Counted from the first letter of the stretch, positions 16,572-24,322 are shown. The stretch is 45,519 nt of DNA from a virus (IMGVR_UViG_3300023184_000222:1-45519), one strand, 5' to 3'. The notes: a model not told the origin generated them from the letters alone. Translations and numbers: made by a program.

Positions 16572-16772
16572 ATGAACAAATCATTATTAGACTTATTTGA
16601 AACGGCGGGTAAGAACGATTTTGAATTTACCTACAAAACGGGTGAAGGGGAGAACGTTTTATCTTTAGATTTAGAGAATAAAAAATTGACTTTAACGATA
16701 GGCGACCCTGAACATAAAGATTTAGATGTAATTATAAGGGATGCTATTATGACTATTAAAGGAGGCTCTTAA
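16572..16772 (+). CDS. Hypothetical protein, 66 aa
   Basis: Acidic small protein: a short helix (LLDLFETAG), then three or four predicted beta strands (FEFTYKTG, VLSLDLENKKLTLTIG) and a C-terminal helix (DLDVIIRDAIMTIKGGS). No family recognised. It lies alone on the plus strand between two minus-strand genes, divergent from gp13 and overlapping the 3' end of the helicase gene by 17 nt. Retention of an intact frame in that tight position suggests it is expressed. Confidence 0.55.
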   Translation: MNKSLLDLFETAGKNDFEFTYKTGEGENVLSLDLENKKLTLTIGDPEHKDLDVIIRDAIMTIKGGS

Positions 16773-18507
16773 GTAGGTCTTTACTGAATGATTCGGAGTA
16801 TTCTCCGTCACCCATAACTTGGTCAATAATACCTTTTTTCTTTTGTAAAATATTGTAGATTATCTTCTCAACCGTATTCTCAAACACGGGATAATAAACT
16901 AACACACTATTCTTTTGACCATAACGGTACGCTCTATCCTCCGCTTGACTATGATGAGCCGGTACAAAAGATAAATCATTCATAATAACAACCTCACCGG
17001 CGGTTAATGTAATACCAACACCACCGGCAACAATGTTTGAAATGAATATTTTTATTTTATCTTCATTTTGAAACCTATCAACACTTTCTTGTTTTTTTTC
17101 TTTAGACATACTACCATTTAATATTACTGAATTTTTTTTGTATTTGTCATGTAACATATCTAATGACATTGTAAAGTTGGTGAATACAATTACCTTCTTT
17201 CCTTGGTCTAAACATTTATCTATAATCTCACAAGTATATGGAATTTTTTCATAAGCAATAAGTTGTCTAATTTTCATTAAACGATTTAAAGTTACACTTA
17301 AAGTTTCTTTATCTTTATTATCATTACTAATTCTTGTAAACTCTTCTAACTCCTCATCATACATTTTACTACTTAATTCCACAAACACAGGTGTGACAAT
17401 CTTTTCAGGTAAATCTAGAATATCCGTCTTCATTCTACGAAGAACATATGATTTTGTTCTTTCTCTTAACTCATCTAAATTACTTGCCCCACTTGTATTC
17501 CACACTTTTCTATTACCGACGGTGAATTGATATCCTTTACAATAACGACGAACATATGATTGCCAATTTAATGTTAAAGGTGAATCTACAATCTTTAATA
17601 AATTGAAATAGTTTATTGGTCTTGATGTCATTGGGGTTCCCGTTAATAACCAAACTTTAGGTATTGTTTCCAATACATCATTTAATAAACGAGTTCTATT
17701 AGCGGTACTGTTACTAACATAATGAGCTTCATCCACAATTGCCAAATCAAACTTTTCATTTACCAATAATTTATAATCGTCACTATCTTCACTTTTTTCT
17801 GTGGTATGGTAATTCTTTAATATATCATAATTGATAATGTAGTAATCAAAAGTAGAACCCCATTTACGACCTTCAACAATTAAAACTCTTCTATCTGTGT
17901 AATTTTTAATCTCTCTATCCCAATTTATTTTAAGTGACGCTGGACAAACAATTAATACTTTCTTTGCCCCACTTTCCATTGACGCAATAACCGCTGCTGT
18001 CGTTTTACCAAGACCCATGTCGTCAGCCAATATAAACTTATTGTTTGCTAATAATTTCTCAATCGCAACCTTCTGATGTTCCATAGGTGGACGATTATCA
18101 TATGGACTATAATCAATTACACGATTTAATTTTTTCTCATCTTGAACTATGGCGGATTTTGGTAACCACATTGCATAGTTTTGTTCTGTATCCGTAACTC
18201 TACCCCAAATGTGGTAAGCTTTATCAGACTCACATAATAATTTTTCACACCATATTTTTTCAGGAGGTAATGTTAATAATCTTTCCTCTTGAATTTTTTC
18301 TCCAAATGTAGAAACTATACCAATATGTTTACGAGCAACTTTTGGGGTAGTGTCTTTGTATTTTATAACATATTCAGATTGTGGACGAGTTAATTTAAAA
18401 TTTTTCAATTCCAAAAATTTACGTTTATAATCTAATAAAACGTTATTTGACCCCTCATATGTTGATAAAACTTCTCTTGCTTCTATTTCAGGTATTTTAT
18501 TTTCCAT
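16756..18507 (-). CDS. SNF2-family DNA helicase/translocase
   Basis: 583 residues. N-terminal 130 residues are unique. The SF2 core follows: motif I DDMGLGKTTA (162-171), Ia VLIVCPASLKINW (184-196), II DEAH (259-262), III LTGTP (288-292), IV VFTNF near 440, V VAGGVGITLTAG near 500, VI QAEDRAYRYGQ near 530. The DMGLGKT and RxxRxGQ forms and SWI2/SNF2-type spacing mark a SNF2-family ATPase that moves on dsDNA or remodels forks. T4 uses UvsW (another SF2 helicase) for fork regression and recombination; this protein may fill that role here, which is an inference. It sits among neck genes on the opposite strand. Confidence 0.9.
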   Translation of the reverse strand: MENKIPEIEAREVLSTYEGSNNVLLDYKRKFLELKNFKLTRPQSEYVIKYKDTTPKVARKHIGIVSTFGEKIQEERLLTLPPEKIWCEKLLCESDKAYHIWGRVTDTEQNYAMWLPKSAIVQDEKKLNRVIDYSPYDNRPPMEHQKVAIEKLLANNKFILADDMGLGKTTAAVIASMESGAKKVLIVCPASLKINWDREIKNYTDRRVLIVEGRKWGSTFDYYIINYDILKNYHTTEKSEDSDDYKLLVNEKFDLAIVDEAHYVSNSTANRTRLLNDVLETIPKVWLLTGTPMTSRPINYFNLLKIVDSPLTLNWQSYVRRYCKGYQFTVGNRKVWNTSGASNLDELRERTKSYVLRRMKTDILDLPEKIVTPVFVELSSKMYDEELEEFTRISNDNKDKETLSVTLNRLMKIRQLIAYEKIPYTCEIIDKCLDQGKKVIVFTNFTMSLDMLHDKYKKNSVILNGSMSKEKKQESVDRFQNEDKIKIFISNIVAGGVGITLTAGEVVIMNDLSFVPAHHSQAEDRAYRYGQKNSVLVYYPVFENTVEKIIYNILQKKKGIIDQVMGDGEYSESFSKDLLKSLL

Positions 18508-18547
18508 CTATTATATATAATATAACTAAATAGAATGGAAGATTAAA

Positions 18548-18556
18548 CTATTTATT
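18548..18556 (+). promoter_or_regulatory. CTATTTAT element for gp14
   Basis: CTATTTATT ends 5 nt before the ATG of gp14, the same short spacing as for the fibre gene at 7607. Confidence 0.4.
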
Positions 18557-18561
18557 AGGAT

Positions 18562-19074
18562 ATGGATAACAAACTACCAATCACTAGAGTGTCAAAATTC
18601 TTTGGACAAGACGATTTTGACTTACATATTCAAATGGGTAAGGAATATCTACATGGTGATTTAAACATGAAGTTGGTACTTTATAGAGTGGATAGGGCTA
18701 AAACGGAAATTGACGATGTTTATGCTGAAGTGGGTACGGATGAAATAAAGTATTTCCCACCGGTGGAATTTAATGGTTTGGTTAAAATTGAAGAGTCAAA
18801 AAATAATACATATAAAAATGGTATTTTAAGGTACAACGAACCGGGTAATATGATTATTTCAGTTTATATGAGGCATTTGGAAGAGTTAAACATTGATATT
18901 AGGTACGGTGATTTTATTGGTTATCCAGAGTCTGAAACAAGAACTAGATTTTATACCGTTACAAATGATGGTAAAGTAGTTTCAGATAATAAACATAACA
19001 TGTTTGGTTATAAGCCATATTATAGAAATATAACATGCTCACCAGCACAAGACAATACATTTAGAGGAGTTTAA
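18562..19074 (+). CDS. 14: Neck protein, T4 gp14-like
   Basis: 170 residues; T4 gp14 has 256. Notable features are a helix-poor, beta-rich fold, a segment AEVGTDEIKYFPPVEF (55-70), RYNEPGNMIISVYM in the centre and YGDFIGYP (about 114-121), which corresponds to the EGDLIYFP segment of T4 gp14 and its relatives. It ends YKPYYRNITCSPAQDNTFRGV. The main support is context: it lies between gp13 and gp15 counterparts, one base from gp15, in the T4 order. The protein would close the neck between gp13 and the tail. Direct similarity is weak, so a different small neck component is possible. Confidence 0.6.
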   Translation: MDNKLPITRVSKFFGQDDFDLHIQMGKEYLHGDLNMKLVLYRVDRAKTEIDDVYAEVGTDEIKYFPPVEFNGLVKIEESKNNTYKNGILRYNEPGNMIISVYMRHLEELNIDIRYGDFIGYPESETRTRFYTVTNDGKVVSDNKHNMFGYKPYYRNITCSPAQDNTFRGV

Positions 19075-19075
19075 T

Positions 19076-20311
19076 ATGGGAATACCTAAAAAAAGAAAAA
19101 CTGATATTCAGATTTACAAACAGGCGGATGGTGTCGCAAGAAGACAAGAATTGTTAGATAGAATTACTAAATCTGACACTTATCTTCCTGATAGTATATT
19201 ACACGACGATTTAGATAAAGGAATGTTGGACTATGTTTCTAATACATTTAAGGTCGTTTCTGATGGTAAACAAATTCCAATTATTGATAAGATACTAACA
19301 ATTCAAAGGTGGGGGGAGTTTACACAAAACTGGTCTTTTAGTGATGAGGACAATAATATGAAATTACCTTTCATAGCCACAATAAGAAGACCCGACGTAC
19401 AATTTGGAACAAACCCGTCAGTTCAAAGAACAATTCCCGATAGATATCAGATTTATTATGCTGCCGTTCCAAATTGGAATGGTACCACAATGGGGGCTGA
19501 CATATATACAATACCACAACCAATTCCCGTGGATGTAACTTTTGATGTTACAATTGTGTGTGGTAAATTTAGAGATTTAAATAAGTTTAATAAAATAGTT
19601 TTAAAGCATTTTGCTTCAAGACAAGATTACACAACAATAAAAGGTCATTATATTCCAATCGTATTGGATAAGATTGAAGATAATAGTCCAATTGACACAA
19701 TCGATGGACGTAGATTTTATATTCAAAACTATCAGTTCACTATGTTAGGATATTTAATAGATAGTGAGGAGTTTGAAGTTAAACCCGCAATTAATAGATT
19801 ATTTACCATGTTCGAAATTGTAAACCAAAACACAGTATCAAAAAAATTCATAAGTAAGACAGTTAATATTGTCACAAGTAATCAAAGTGCTTTTGGGGGT
19901 CAGACTGTTTTTACAGTTAACGAACCAATAGGTACTTTATTTACTGTTGCCATAAATGGTATTATCCAAACTAGAGATGTTCATTATTATCATGTTGCTT
20001 ACACGTCAAGAATTACTTTAGCGGAACCCGTTCCTGATTTTAGTTTAATAACTATAATTTATTATAAAGGTAAAAATAGTATTATATTAGATAATTTTGG
20101 TAAGTTATTAAAAGTAAAAACTGAAATTTTTACATATTCTACATCGATTAATTTTTTCTTGGACTATGATATTAAAAGTATTGTAACATTAGATGTTAAC
20201 GGTATGGTACAAACTGAAGGCGATTCATTTGAAATTACCGGTACTAATGACATTACACTTTTAGGTACCCCAAGTGTGGGGTCAACAATAGGTGTTACAT
20301 ACGTTTATTAG
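19076..20311 (+). CDS. 15: Tail terminator/sheath stabiliser, T4 gp15-like, with C-terminal repeats
   Basis: 411 residues; T4 gp15 has 272. Residues 70-250 match the gp15 layout: ILTIQRWGEFTQNW, VDVTFDVTIVCGKFRDLNKF, then FASRQDYTTIKGHYIPIVLD and RRFYIQNYQFTMLGYLID. These recall T4's 'IYELSIFTRYEDDMFQIVEQ' and 'SLTFEVNGWMYPP' blocks. Residues 277-332 and about 354-411 are two related beta modules not in T4, each with V-(A/D)-(I/V)-NG-x-x-QT, an I-T-L strand and a final I-x-(I/V)-x-Y. A GAGGAG sequence 8 nt before the ATG, inside the end of gp14, is one of the few good ribosome-binding sites here. The stop overlaps the convergent RHH gene. Confidence 0.75.
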   Translation: MGIPKKRKTDIQIYKQADGVARRQELLDRITKSDTYLPDSILHDDLDKGMLDYVSNTFKVVSDGKQIPIIDKILTIQRWGEFTQNWSFSDEDNNMKLPFIATIRRPDVQFGTNPSVQRTIPDRYQIYYAAVPNWNGTTMGADIYTIPQPIPVDVTFDVTIVCGKFRDLNKFNKIVLKHFASRQDYTTIKGHYIPIVLDKIEDNSPIDTIDGRRFYIQNYQFTMLGYLIDSEEFEVKPAINRLFTMFEIVNQNTVSKKFISKTVNIVTSNQSAFGGQTVFTVNEPIGTLFTVAINGIIQTRDVHYYHVAYTSRITLAEPVPDFSLITIIYYKGKNSIILDNFGKLLKVKTEIFTYSTSINFFLDYDIKSIVTLDVNGMVQTEGDSFEITGTNDITLLGTPSVGSTIGVTYVY

Positions 20312-20466
20312 TCATCACCGTAAATGTCCTTCTTTTTAGGTTTACAAAGTTCTTCTATGTGTTTTTCTAACACTTTATAAATTTTTAATCCATTTTTATC
20401 ACAATAATTTTTTAACATTTCGTGATGTTTCTCACTTATTTTGACGTTTTTTTGATTGTTTTCCAT
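20308..20466 (-). CDS. Ribbon-helix-helix-like DNA-binding protein, 52 aa
   Basis: Short gene read from the ATG at 20466 to a TAA at 20310-20308. The sequence NVKISEKHHEMLKNYCDKNG (residues 7-26), then LKIYKVLEKHIEELCK, follows the RHH plan: a beta strand (NVKIS), helix A (EKHHEMLKNYCDKN), a G turn, and helix B (IYKVLEKHIEELC), with a basic tail KPKKKD. RHH proteins dimerise and bind short repeated half-sites with the strand. It is the only minus-strand gene between gp15 and the end of the window, and faces the sheath gene across an array of AAAGAT sites. A role as a regulator of tail genes is an inference. Confidence 0.65.
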   Translation of the reverse strand: MENNQKNVKISEKHHEMLKNYCDKNGLKIYKVLEKHIEELCKPKKKDIYGDD

Positions 20467-20468
20467 AA

Positions 20469-20538
20469 AAAAGATATTAAAAGATAAATAACTATCTTTT
20501 TAAAAAAAGTTGGGAAATCTTTGATAAAAACAAAGATA
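20469..20538. promoter_or_regulatory. AAAGAT site array between RHH gene and sheath gene
   Basis: Five copies of AAAGAT or its complement lie within 70 bp: 20470-20475 and 20480-20485 (plus strand, 10 bp apart, about one helical turn), 20494-20499 and 20517-20522 (reverse), and 20532-20537 (plus). They form two inverted repeats: AAAAGATA/TATCTTTT at 20479-20500 and ATCTTTG/CAAAGAT at 20517-20537. The last copy overlaps the ATATTTAT element of the sheath gene. This is what an RHH operator would look like. Confidence 0.5.
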
Positions 20539-20544
20539 TTTATA
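20535..20544 (+). promoter_or_regulatory. ATATTTAT element and leader of the sheath gene
   Basis: GATATTTATA is 37 nt before the sheath ATG. The leader after it starts AGATAAGTAATAAAT and resembles the tube gene leader. No Shine-Dalgarno sequence is present. Confidence 0.45.
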
Positions 20545-20581
20545 AGATAAGTAATAAATTAATTTAACCAAACAACAATCA

Positions 20582-23482
20582 ATGGCAAGTAATAACAGAG
20601 TTTTCGTCTCTCCAGGTGTTTATACATCAGAGGTCGATTTAACATTTGTGGCACAAAGTGTCGGTGTTACAACATTAGGTTTAGTAGGTGAGACCCTTAA
20701 AGGTCCAGCTTTTGAACCAATTTTAATCACAAGTTTTGACAATTTTAGAACATCTTTTGGTTCTACATCCCCTGAAAAAGACGGAAACGGAAATCCAAAA
20801 TATGAATTAGGATATGTAGCTAAATCTTATCTTCAAGAATCTAACCAATTATTCGTAACAAGAGTATTAGGAAAGAGTGGATATAAACCAGTGAAATCTT
20901 TCGGTATTGTAACTGAAGGAGGTATCACGGTACCATATTTAGAAGAATATTTAGCCGGTACATATACAGGTAACACAGCAGGTAACTTTGCGTGGAACCC
21001 GAATAGTCCTTCTTCATCTTATGTTTACAAGTCTTTATCAGGTGTTACAGCAGTTGATGGTACATCAATTCCTGATTATATTAAAAAGAATTTTAGTGGT
21101 CTTACCTCATCGGATAATGGTAAATTCTTTACTATTGGTTTTATGCCGGCAGGTTCAAACTATCCATTTTTAAACGGATCAAAACAACAAGTTTCACCTT
21201 TAACAGGTAAGATATATAGTGAGAATGAAAATAGACAAGAATGGTATAACACATGTTTTGTAGAAACAACTCCAGGTGATGAGACAACTATCACATCAAT
21301 TAGAAGTTATTTATTTACATGGACAGGTGGTACTTCATTTGATGGTGAATATTTTGATATAAATGCTTCTTTAGATGATGAATACGATAACGTAGTTATT
21401 GCTTCATTAAGATCAAGAGGTAGATATGTACAACAAAATTTAAATTTAGAAGTTACAAATAACACTAAAATTAAATTAGGTAATACATCTGACCTTGAAT
21501 ATAATCCATTAGCCGACTTTACAATCGAAGTTACGGGTGTAACAAGTGGAGTTAAATCATTTAACGTTTCATTAGATACAACTTCATCACATTATATTAC
21601 TAAAGTATTAGGTGTTGATAACTTTGACCAATCATATACTGACCATCCAATTTATGTACATGAAGTATATCCTAATTGGTTAAAAAATGCGTTTGAACAA
21701 GGTAAAATTAGAGGTTTACAAACAACATTTATATATGATGATGTTGCTGATGATTTCTTAACTGAATACGATACTCCAATTTCTCCAATTGTTGTTTCAG
21801 AAGTAAGAGGTGGAAAAGTTGATAATTTATTTAGTGTAATTACAATTTCAGATGGTGAGTCAGCAAATAAAGAAGTTAAAATTACAATTCAAAATGTAAA
21901 TTTAGATTCAGGTGAATTTGATATGTTAGTTCGTGATTATTACGATACTGATGATAATGTCGTTGTTTTAGAAAAATTTTCAAGATGTTCTATGAATCCA
22001 GATGTGGCAGGTTATGTGGCTAGAAAAGTAGGTACAGCAGATGGTGAATATACTTTAAATTCGAAATACATTATGTTAACCATGGCAGAAAATGCTCCAA
22101 CAGACGCATTTCCAGCCGGTTTTAAAGGATTTACAAGTAAACATTCATTTGGAAGTGATAGTAAATTAGGTGCGGTTACATATAAAACTAACTATTTTGA
22201 CGCGGGTGAAGTAATGTATTACAAAGCGGACGGTACACCAGTTTTATCAAGTGGTGATAAAATTAAGAAAGTATCTTTAGGTTTATCTAGTCAAAACGCA
22301 TTCACATATGATGATGACTTATTGAAATTTAAAGGAAAATCTGCCGCAGGAACAACAAAAGGATTCCATTTATCAACAAACGCATCAACAATTACAGGTA
22401 CAACTTATATTACAACAGGTTACGATTTAGAAGGACAAAGTGACCCAACTAACAATAAACTAACAAATATTAGTTATCGTAAATTTACATTTGCTGTATT
22501 TGGTGGATTTGATGGTTGGGATGTTTATAGAAATGTTAGAACAAATACAGATCAATACATTTTTGGTACTCACACTTATATTTCTGGTAACACAAATAAC
22601 GGTGGTGTATTTAGTCCAACAGTGGCTAATTCAGATTACTATGCTTATTTAGACGGTATTAACACATACCAAAACCCTGAAGCGGTGAATATTAACGTAT
22701 TCGCAACACCGGGTATAAATTTCTTTGAACATAGTTCATTAACTACACAAGCAATCGACATGATTGAAAATGATAGAGCAGACTCAATCTACATTATTGG
22801 TTCACCAAATGAAACTGATATGGCTTCAATTGTTGGTGATTTAGATGATGTTTCAATAGATTCTAACTATTCAGCAGTTTATTGGCCTTGGATTCAAGTA
22901 AGAGATACAGATAACGCAACTCAATTATACATCCCACCAACAGGTGAGGTTTGTAGAAATATTGCCTTAACTGACAATGTATCTTATCCTTGGTTCGCAG
23001 TTGCGGGTTATTCAAGAGGTTTGGTAAACGCTATTAAAGCTCAAAAGAAATTAACTTTAGACGAAAGAGATACACTTTATAAAAACAGAATTAACCCAAT
23101 TGCCACTTTCTCTGATACAGGAACCATCATTTGGGGTAATAAAACCTTACAAGTTAGAGAATCTGCTTTAGATAGAATCAACGTAAGAAGATTATTATTA
23201 AGAGCAAGAAAATTAATTTCAGCGGTTGCTGTTAGATTATTATTTGAACAAAACGACGAACAAGTAAGACAAGAGTTCTTAAGATTGGTAAACCCAATTT
23301 TAGAAGCAATTAAGAAAGAAAGAGGTTTGTACGATTTCCGTGTAACTGTATCAAGTGCACCTGAAGATATCGACGCAAACACACTTAGAGGTAAAATCTA
23401 CGTGAAACCAACTCGTTCTTTGGAATTCATTGATTTAGAGTTCGTAATCACTCCAACAGGAGCTTCATTTGACAATATCTAA
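20582..23482 (+). CDS. 18: Tail sheath protein, T4 gp18-like
   Basis: 966 residues, against 659 in T4. The N-terminus FVSPGVYTSEVDLTF (residues 8-22) and the following GLVGETLKGPAFEPILITSF are standard for contractile sheath subunits. The C-terminus is also typical: VRESALDRINVRRLLLRARK, a helix FEQNDEQVRQEFLRLVNPIL, and RGKIYVKPTRSLEFIDLEFV. The extra 300 residues lie in the middle (about 120-650), which in other sheaths is the variable, surface-exposed part. It forms the outer contractile tube around gp19. It is expected to be among the most expressed late genes. A strong terminator follows. Confidence 0.95.
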   Translation: MASNNRVFVSPGVYTSEVDLTFVAQSVGVTTLGLVGETLKGPAFEPILITSFDNFRTSFGSTSPEKDGNGNPKYELGYVAKSYLQESNQLFVTRVLGKSGYKPVKSFGIVTEGGITVPYLEEYLAGTYTGNTAGNFAWNPNSPSSSYVYKSLSGVTAVDGTSIPDYIKKNFSGLTSSDNGKFFTIGFMPAGSNYPFLNGSKQQVSPLTGKIYSENENRQEWYNTCFVETTPGDETTITSIRSYLFTWTGGTSFDGEYFDINASLDDEYDNVVIASLRSRGRYVQQNLNLEVTNNTKIKLGNTSDLEYNPLADFTIEVTGVTSGVKSFNVSLDTTSSHYITKVLGVDNFDQSYTDHPIYVHEVYPNWLKNAFEQGKIRGLQTTFIYDDVADDFLTEYDTPISPIVVSEVRGGKVDNLFSVITISDGESANKEVKITIQNVNLDSGEFDMLVRDYYDTDDNVVVLEKFSRCSMNPDVAGYVARKVGTADGEYTLNSKYIMLTMAENAPTDAFPAGFKGFTSKHSFGSDSKLGAVTYKTNYFDAGEVMYYKADGTPVLSSGDKIKKVSLGLSSQNAFTYDDDLLKFKGKSAAGTTKGFHLSTNASTITGTTYITTGYDLEGQSDPTNNKLTNISYRKFTFAVFGGFDGWDVYRNVRTNTDQYIFGTHTYISGNTNNGGVFSPTVANSDYYAYLDGINTYQNPEAVNINVFATPGINFFEHSSLTTQAIDMIENDRADSIYIIGSPNETDMASIVGDLDDVSIDSNYSAVYWPWIQVRDTDNATQLYIPPTGEVCRNIALTDNVSYPWFAVAGYSRGLVNAIKAQKKLTLDERDTLYKNRINPIATFSDTGTIIWGNKTLQVRESALDRINVRRLLLRARKLISAVAVRLLFEQNDEQVRQEFLRLVNPILEAIKKERGLYDFRVTVSSAPEDIDANTLRGKIYVKPTRSLEFIDLEFVITPTGASFDNI

Positions 23483-23507
23483 TCTAAAAGGAGATATAAA
23501 ATAGAGA

Positions 23508-23537
23508 AGAGGGTATCAGAAATGGTACCCTTTTTTT
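23508..23537 (+). terminator. Rho-independent terminator after the sheath gene
   Basis: GGGTATC (23511-23517) pairs with GGTACCC (23524-23530) with one T-G wobble and a 6-nt loop, extended by A-T pairs, and is followed by seven T (23531-23537). It ends sheath transcription 30-55 nt after the stop. Confidence 0.85.
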
Positions 23538-23559
23538 GTGGAACGTTCCACGTGGAGCA
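23538..23559. promoter_or_regulatory. Overlapping palindromes, parS-like
   Basis: GTGGAACGTTCCAC (23538-23551) is a perfect 14-bp palindrome. It overlaps CGTTCCACGTGGAGCA (23544-23559), centred on the perfect TCCACGTGGA and close to the bacterial parS form TGTTnCACGTGnAACA. These are the only GC-rich bases in the surrounding A/T-rich gap. Function as a protein-binding site is inferred. Confidence 0.4.
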
Positions 23560-23588
23560 CATATTAAAAATATAAAATATACATAACT

Positions 23589-23679
23589 CCCAGTATACTA
23601 GTTTATACTAGAACTAGTTATTAAAGTATTTATATTATATATTATTATTTAGTAGATTACTGGAACTGGTTATACTGGG
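23589..23679 (+). ncRNA. Candidate structured RNA element
   Basis: CCCAGTATA-CTAGTT (23589-23603) can pair with AACTGG-T-TATACTGGG (23664-23679), giving 15 pairs with one bulge and one wobble around a 60-nt interior. An alternative hairpin ACTAGTT/AACTAGT (23597-23603 with 23612-23618) would compete with it. It could be a leader, switch-like element, or a binding site. It is not a tRNA: no T-arm or CCA context. Confidence 0.35.
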
Positions 23680-23705
23680 TGACTGTAAAAAACTACGGAA
23701 AATTT

Positions 23706-23734
23706 TTGACAAAATCAACTTTTTCATATAATAT
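23706..23734 (+). promoter_or_regulatory. Possible sigma70-like promoter
   Basis: TTGACA (23706-23711) is followed by TATAAT (23727-23732, 15-nt spacer) or TAATAT (17-nt spacer). In such A/T-rich DNA this could be chance. It lies between the foldable element and the tube gene. Confidence 0.25.
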
Positions 23735-23763
23735 TTTAAAAAAAAATTATTTTCTAATACTGA

Positions 23764-23773
23764 CATATTTATA
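23764..23773 (+). promoter_or_regulatory. ATATTTAT element and leader of the tube gene
   Basis: CATATTTATA is 39 nt before the tube ATG, nearly the same distance as for the sheath gene, and is followed by AGAAAGTAAATAATA, similar to the sheath leader. Confidence 0.45.
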
Positions 23774-23812
23774 AGAAAGTAAATAATACTAAAAAAACTT
23801 AACTAATACAAC

Positions 23813-24301
23813 ATGGCAGATTTATTAATGAAAATGCCGGTTCCTTACGAACCGAAAAGAGTCAACCGATTTATACTAAGATTCCCATCATCTTTGGGTA
23901 TCAACGAATGGTACGTACAATCGGCAGCAAGACCTAAAGCTAAAATTAACGTTACTCCAATTCCGTTTTTAAATACATCAACTTATGTGGCTGGTAGATT
24001 TGAGTGGGAAACTATGCAAGTAACCTTCAGAGACCCAATTGGACCTTCAGCGGCACAAGCCTTAATGGAATGGTTCCGTTTACATGCTGAGTCTGTAACA
24101 GGTCGTATGGGATATGCCGCAGGATACAAAAAAGACATTGAACTTGAAATGCTTGACCCAACAGGAGTTGTGGTTGAAAAATGGATTTTACAAGGTACTT
24201 TCTTATCAGATTTGGATTTCCAAAATTTAGATTATTCAAGAGATGATTTATCTACTATTCAATGTACATTGAGAATGGATAGATGTATCTTGGTTTACTA
24301 A
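23813..24301 (+). CDS. 19: Tail tube protein, T4 gp19-like
   Basis: 162 residues, almost the same length as T4 gp19 (163). The N-terminus PYEPKRVNRFILRFPSSLG, the central FEWETMQVTFRDPIGPSAAQ and the end SRDDLSTIQCTLRMDRCILVY match the gp19 pattern, including the paired beta strands that build stacked hexameric rings. It polymerises around the tape measure to make the inner tube that passes DNA. The gene is isolated by terminators on both sides and has its own leader, so it is probably transcribed as a single high-level message. Confidence 0.95.
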   Translation: MADLLMKMPVPYEPKRVNRFILRFPSSLGINEWYVQSAARPKAKINVTPIPFLNTSTYVAGRFEWETMQVTFRDPIGPSAAQALMEWFRLHAESVTGRMGYAAGYKKDIELEMLDPTGVVVEKWILQGTFLSDLDFQNLDYSRDDLSTIQCTLRMDRCILVY

Positions 24302-24322
24302 TATTATATTTTTTCATAATAT

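Larger units (their letters stand above)
23483..23812 (+). other. 330-bp intergenic region between sheath and tube genes
   Basis: This is the longest gene-free stretch of the window. It holds, in order, the sheath terminator, a 14-bp palindrome with an overlapping parS-like site, a foldable segment (23589-23679), a sigma70-like promoter candidate and the tube gene's ATATTTAT element and leader. I see no ORF or tRNA in it. Confidence 0.8.

Noticed and set aside
20479-20500. AAAAGATA hairpin with following T as a terminator
   Set aside because: Stem is all A/T but one pair and the downstream T run is short; better explained as part of the AAAGAT array.
23077-23382. 101-codon minus-strand ORF within the sheath gene
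   Set aside because: Shadow of the conserved sheath C-terminus.
23589-23679. tRNA gene in the sheath-tube gap
   Set aside because: No GGTTCGA-type T-arm, no plausible anticodon arm, and arms of the wrong length.
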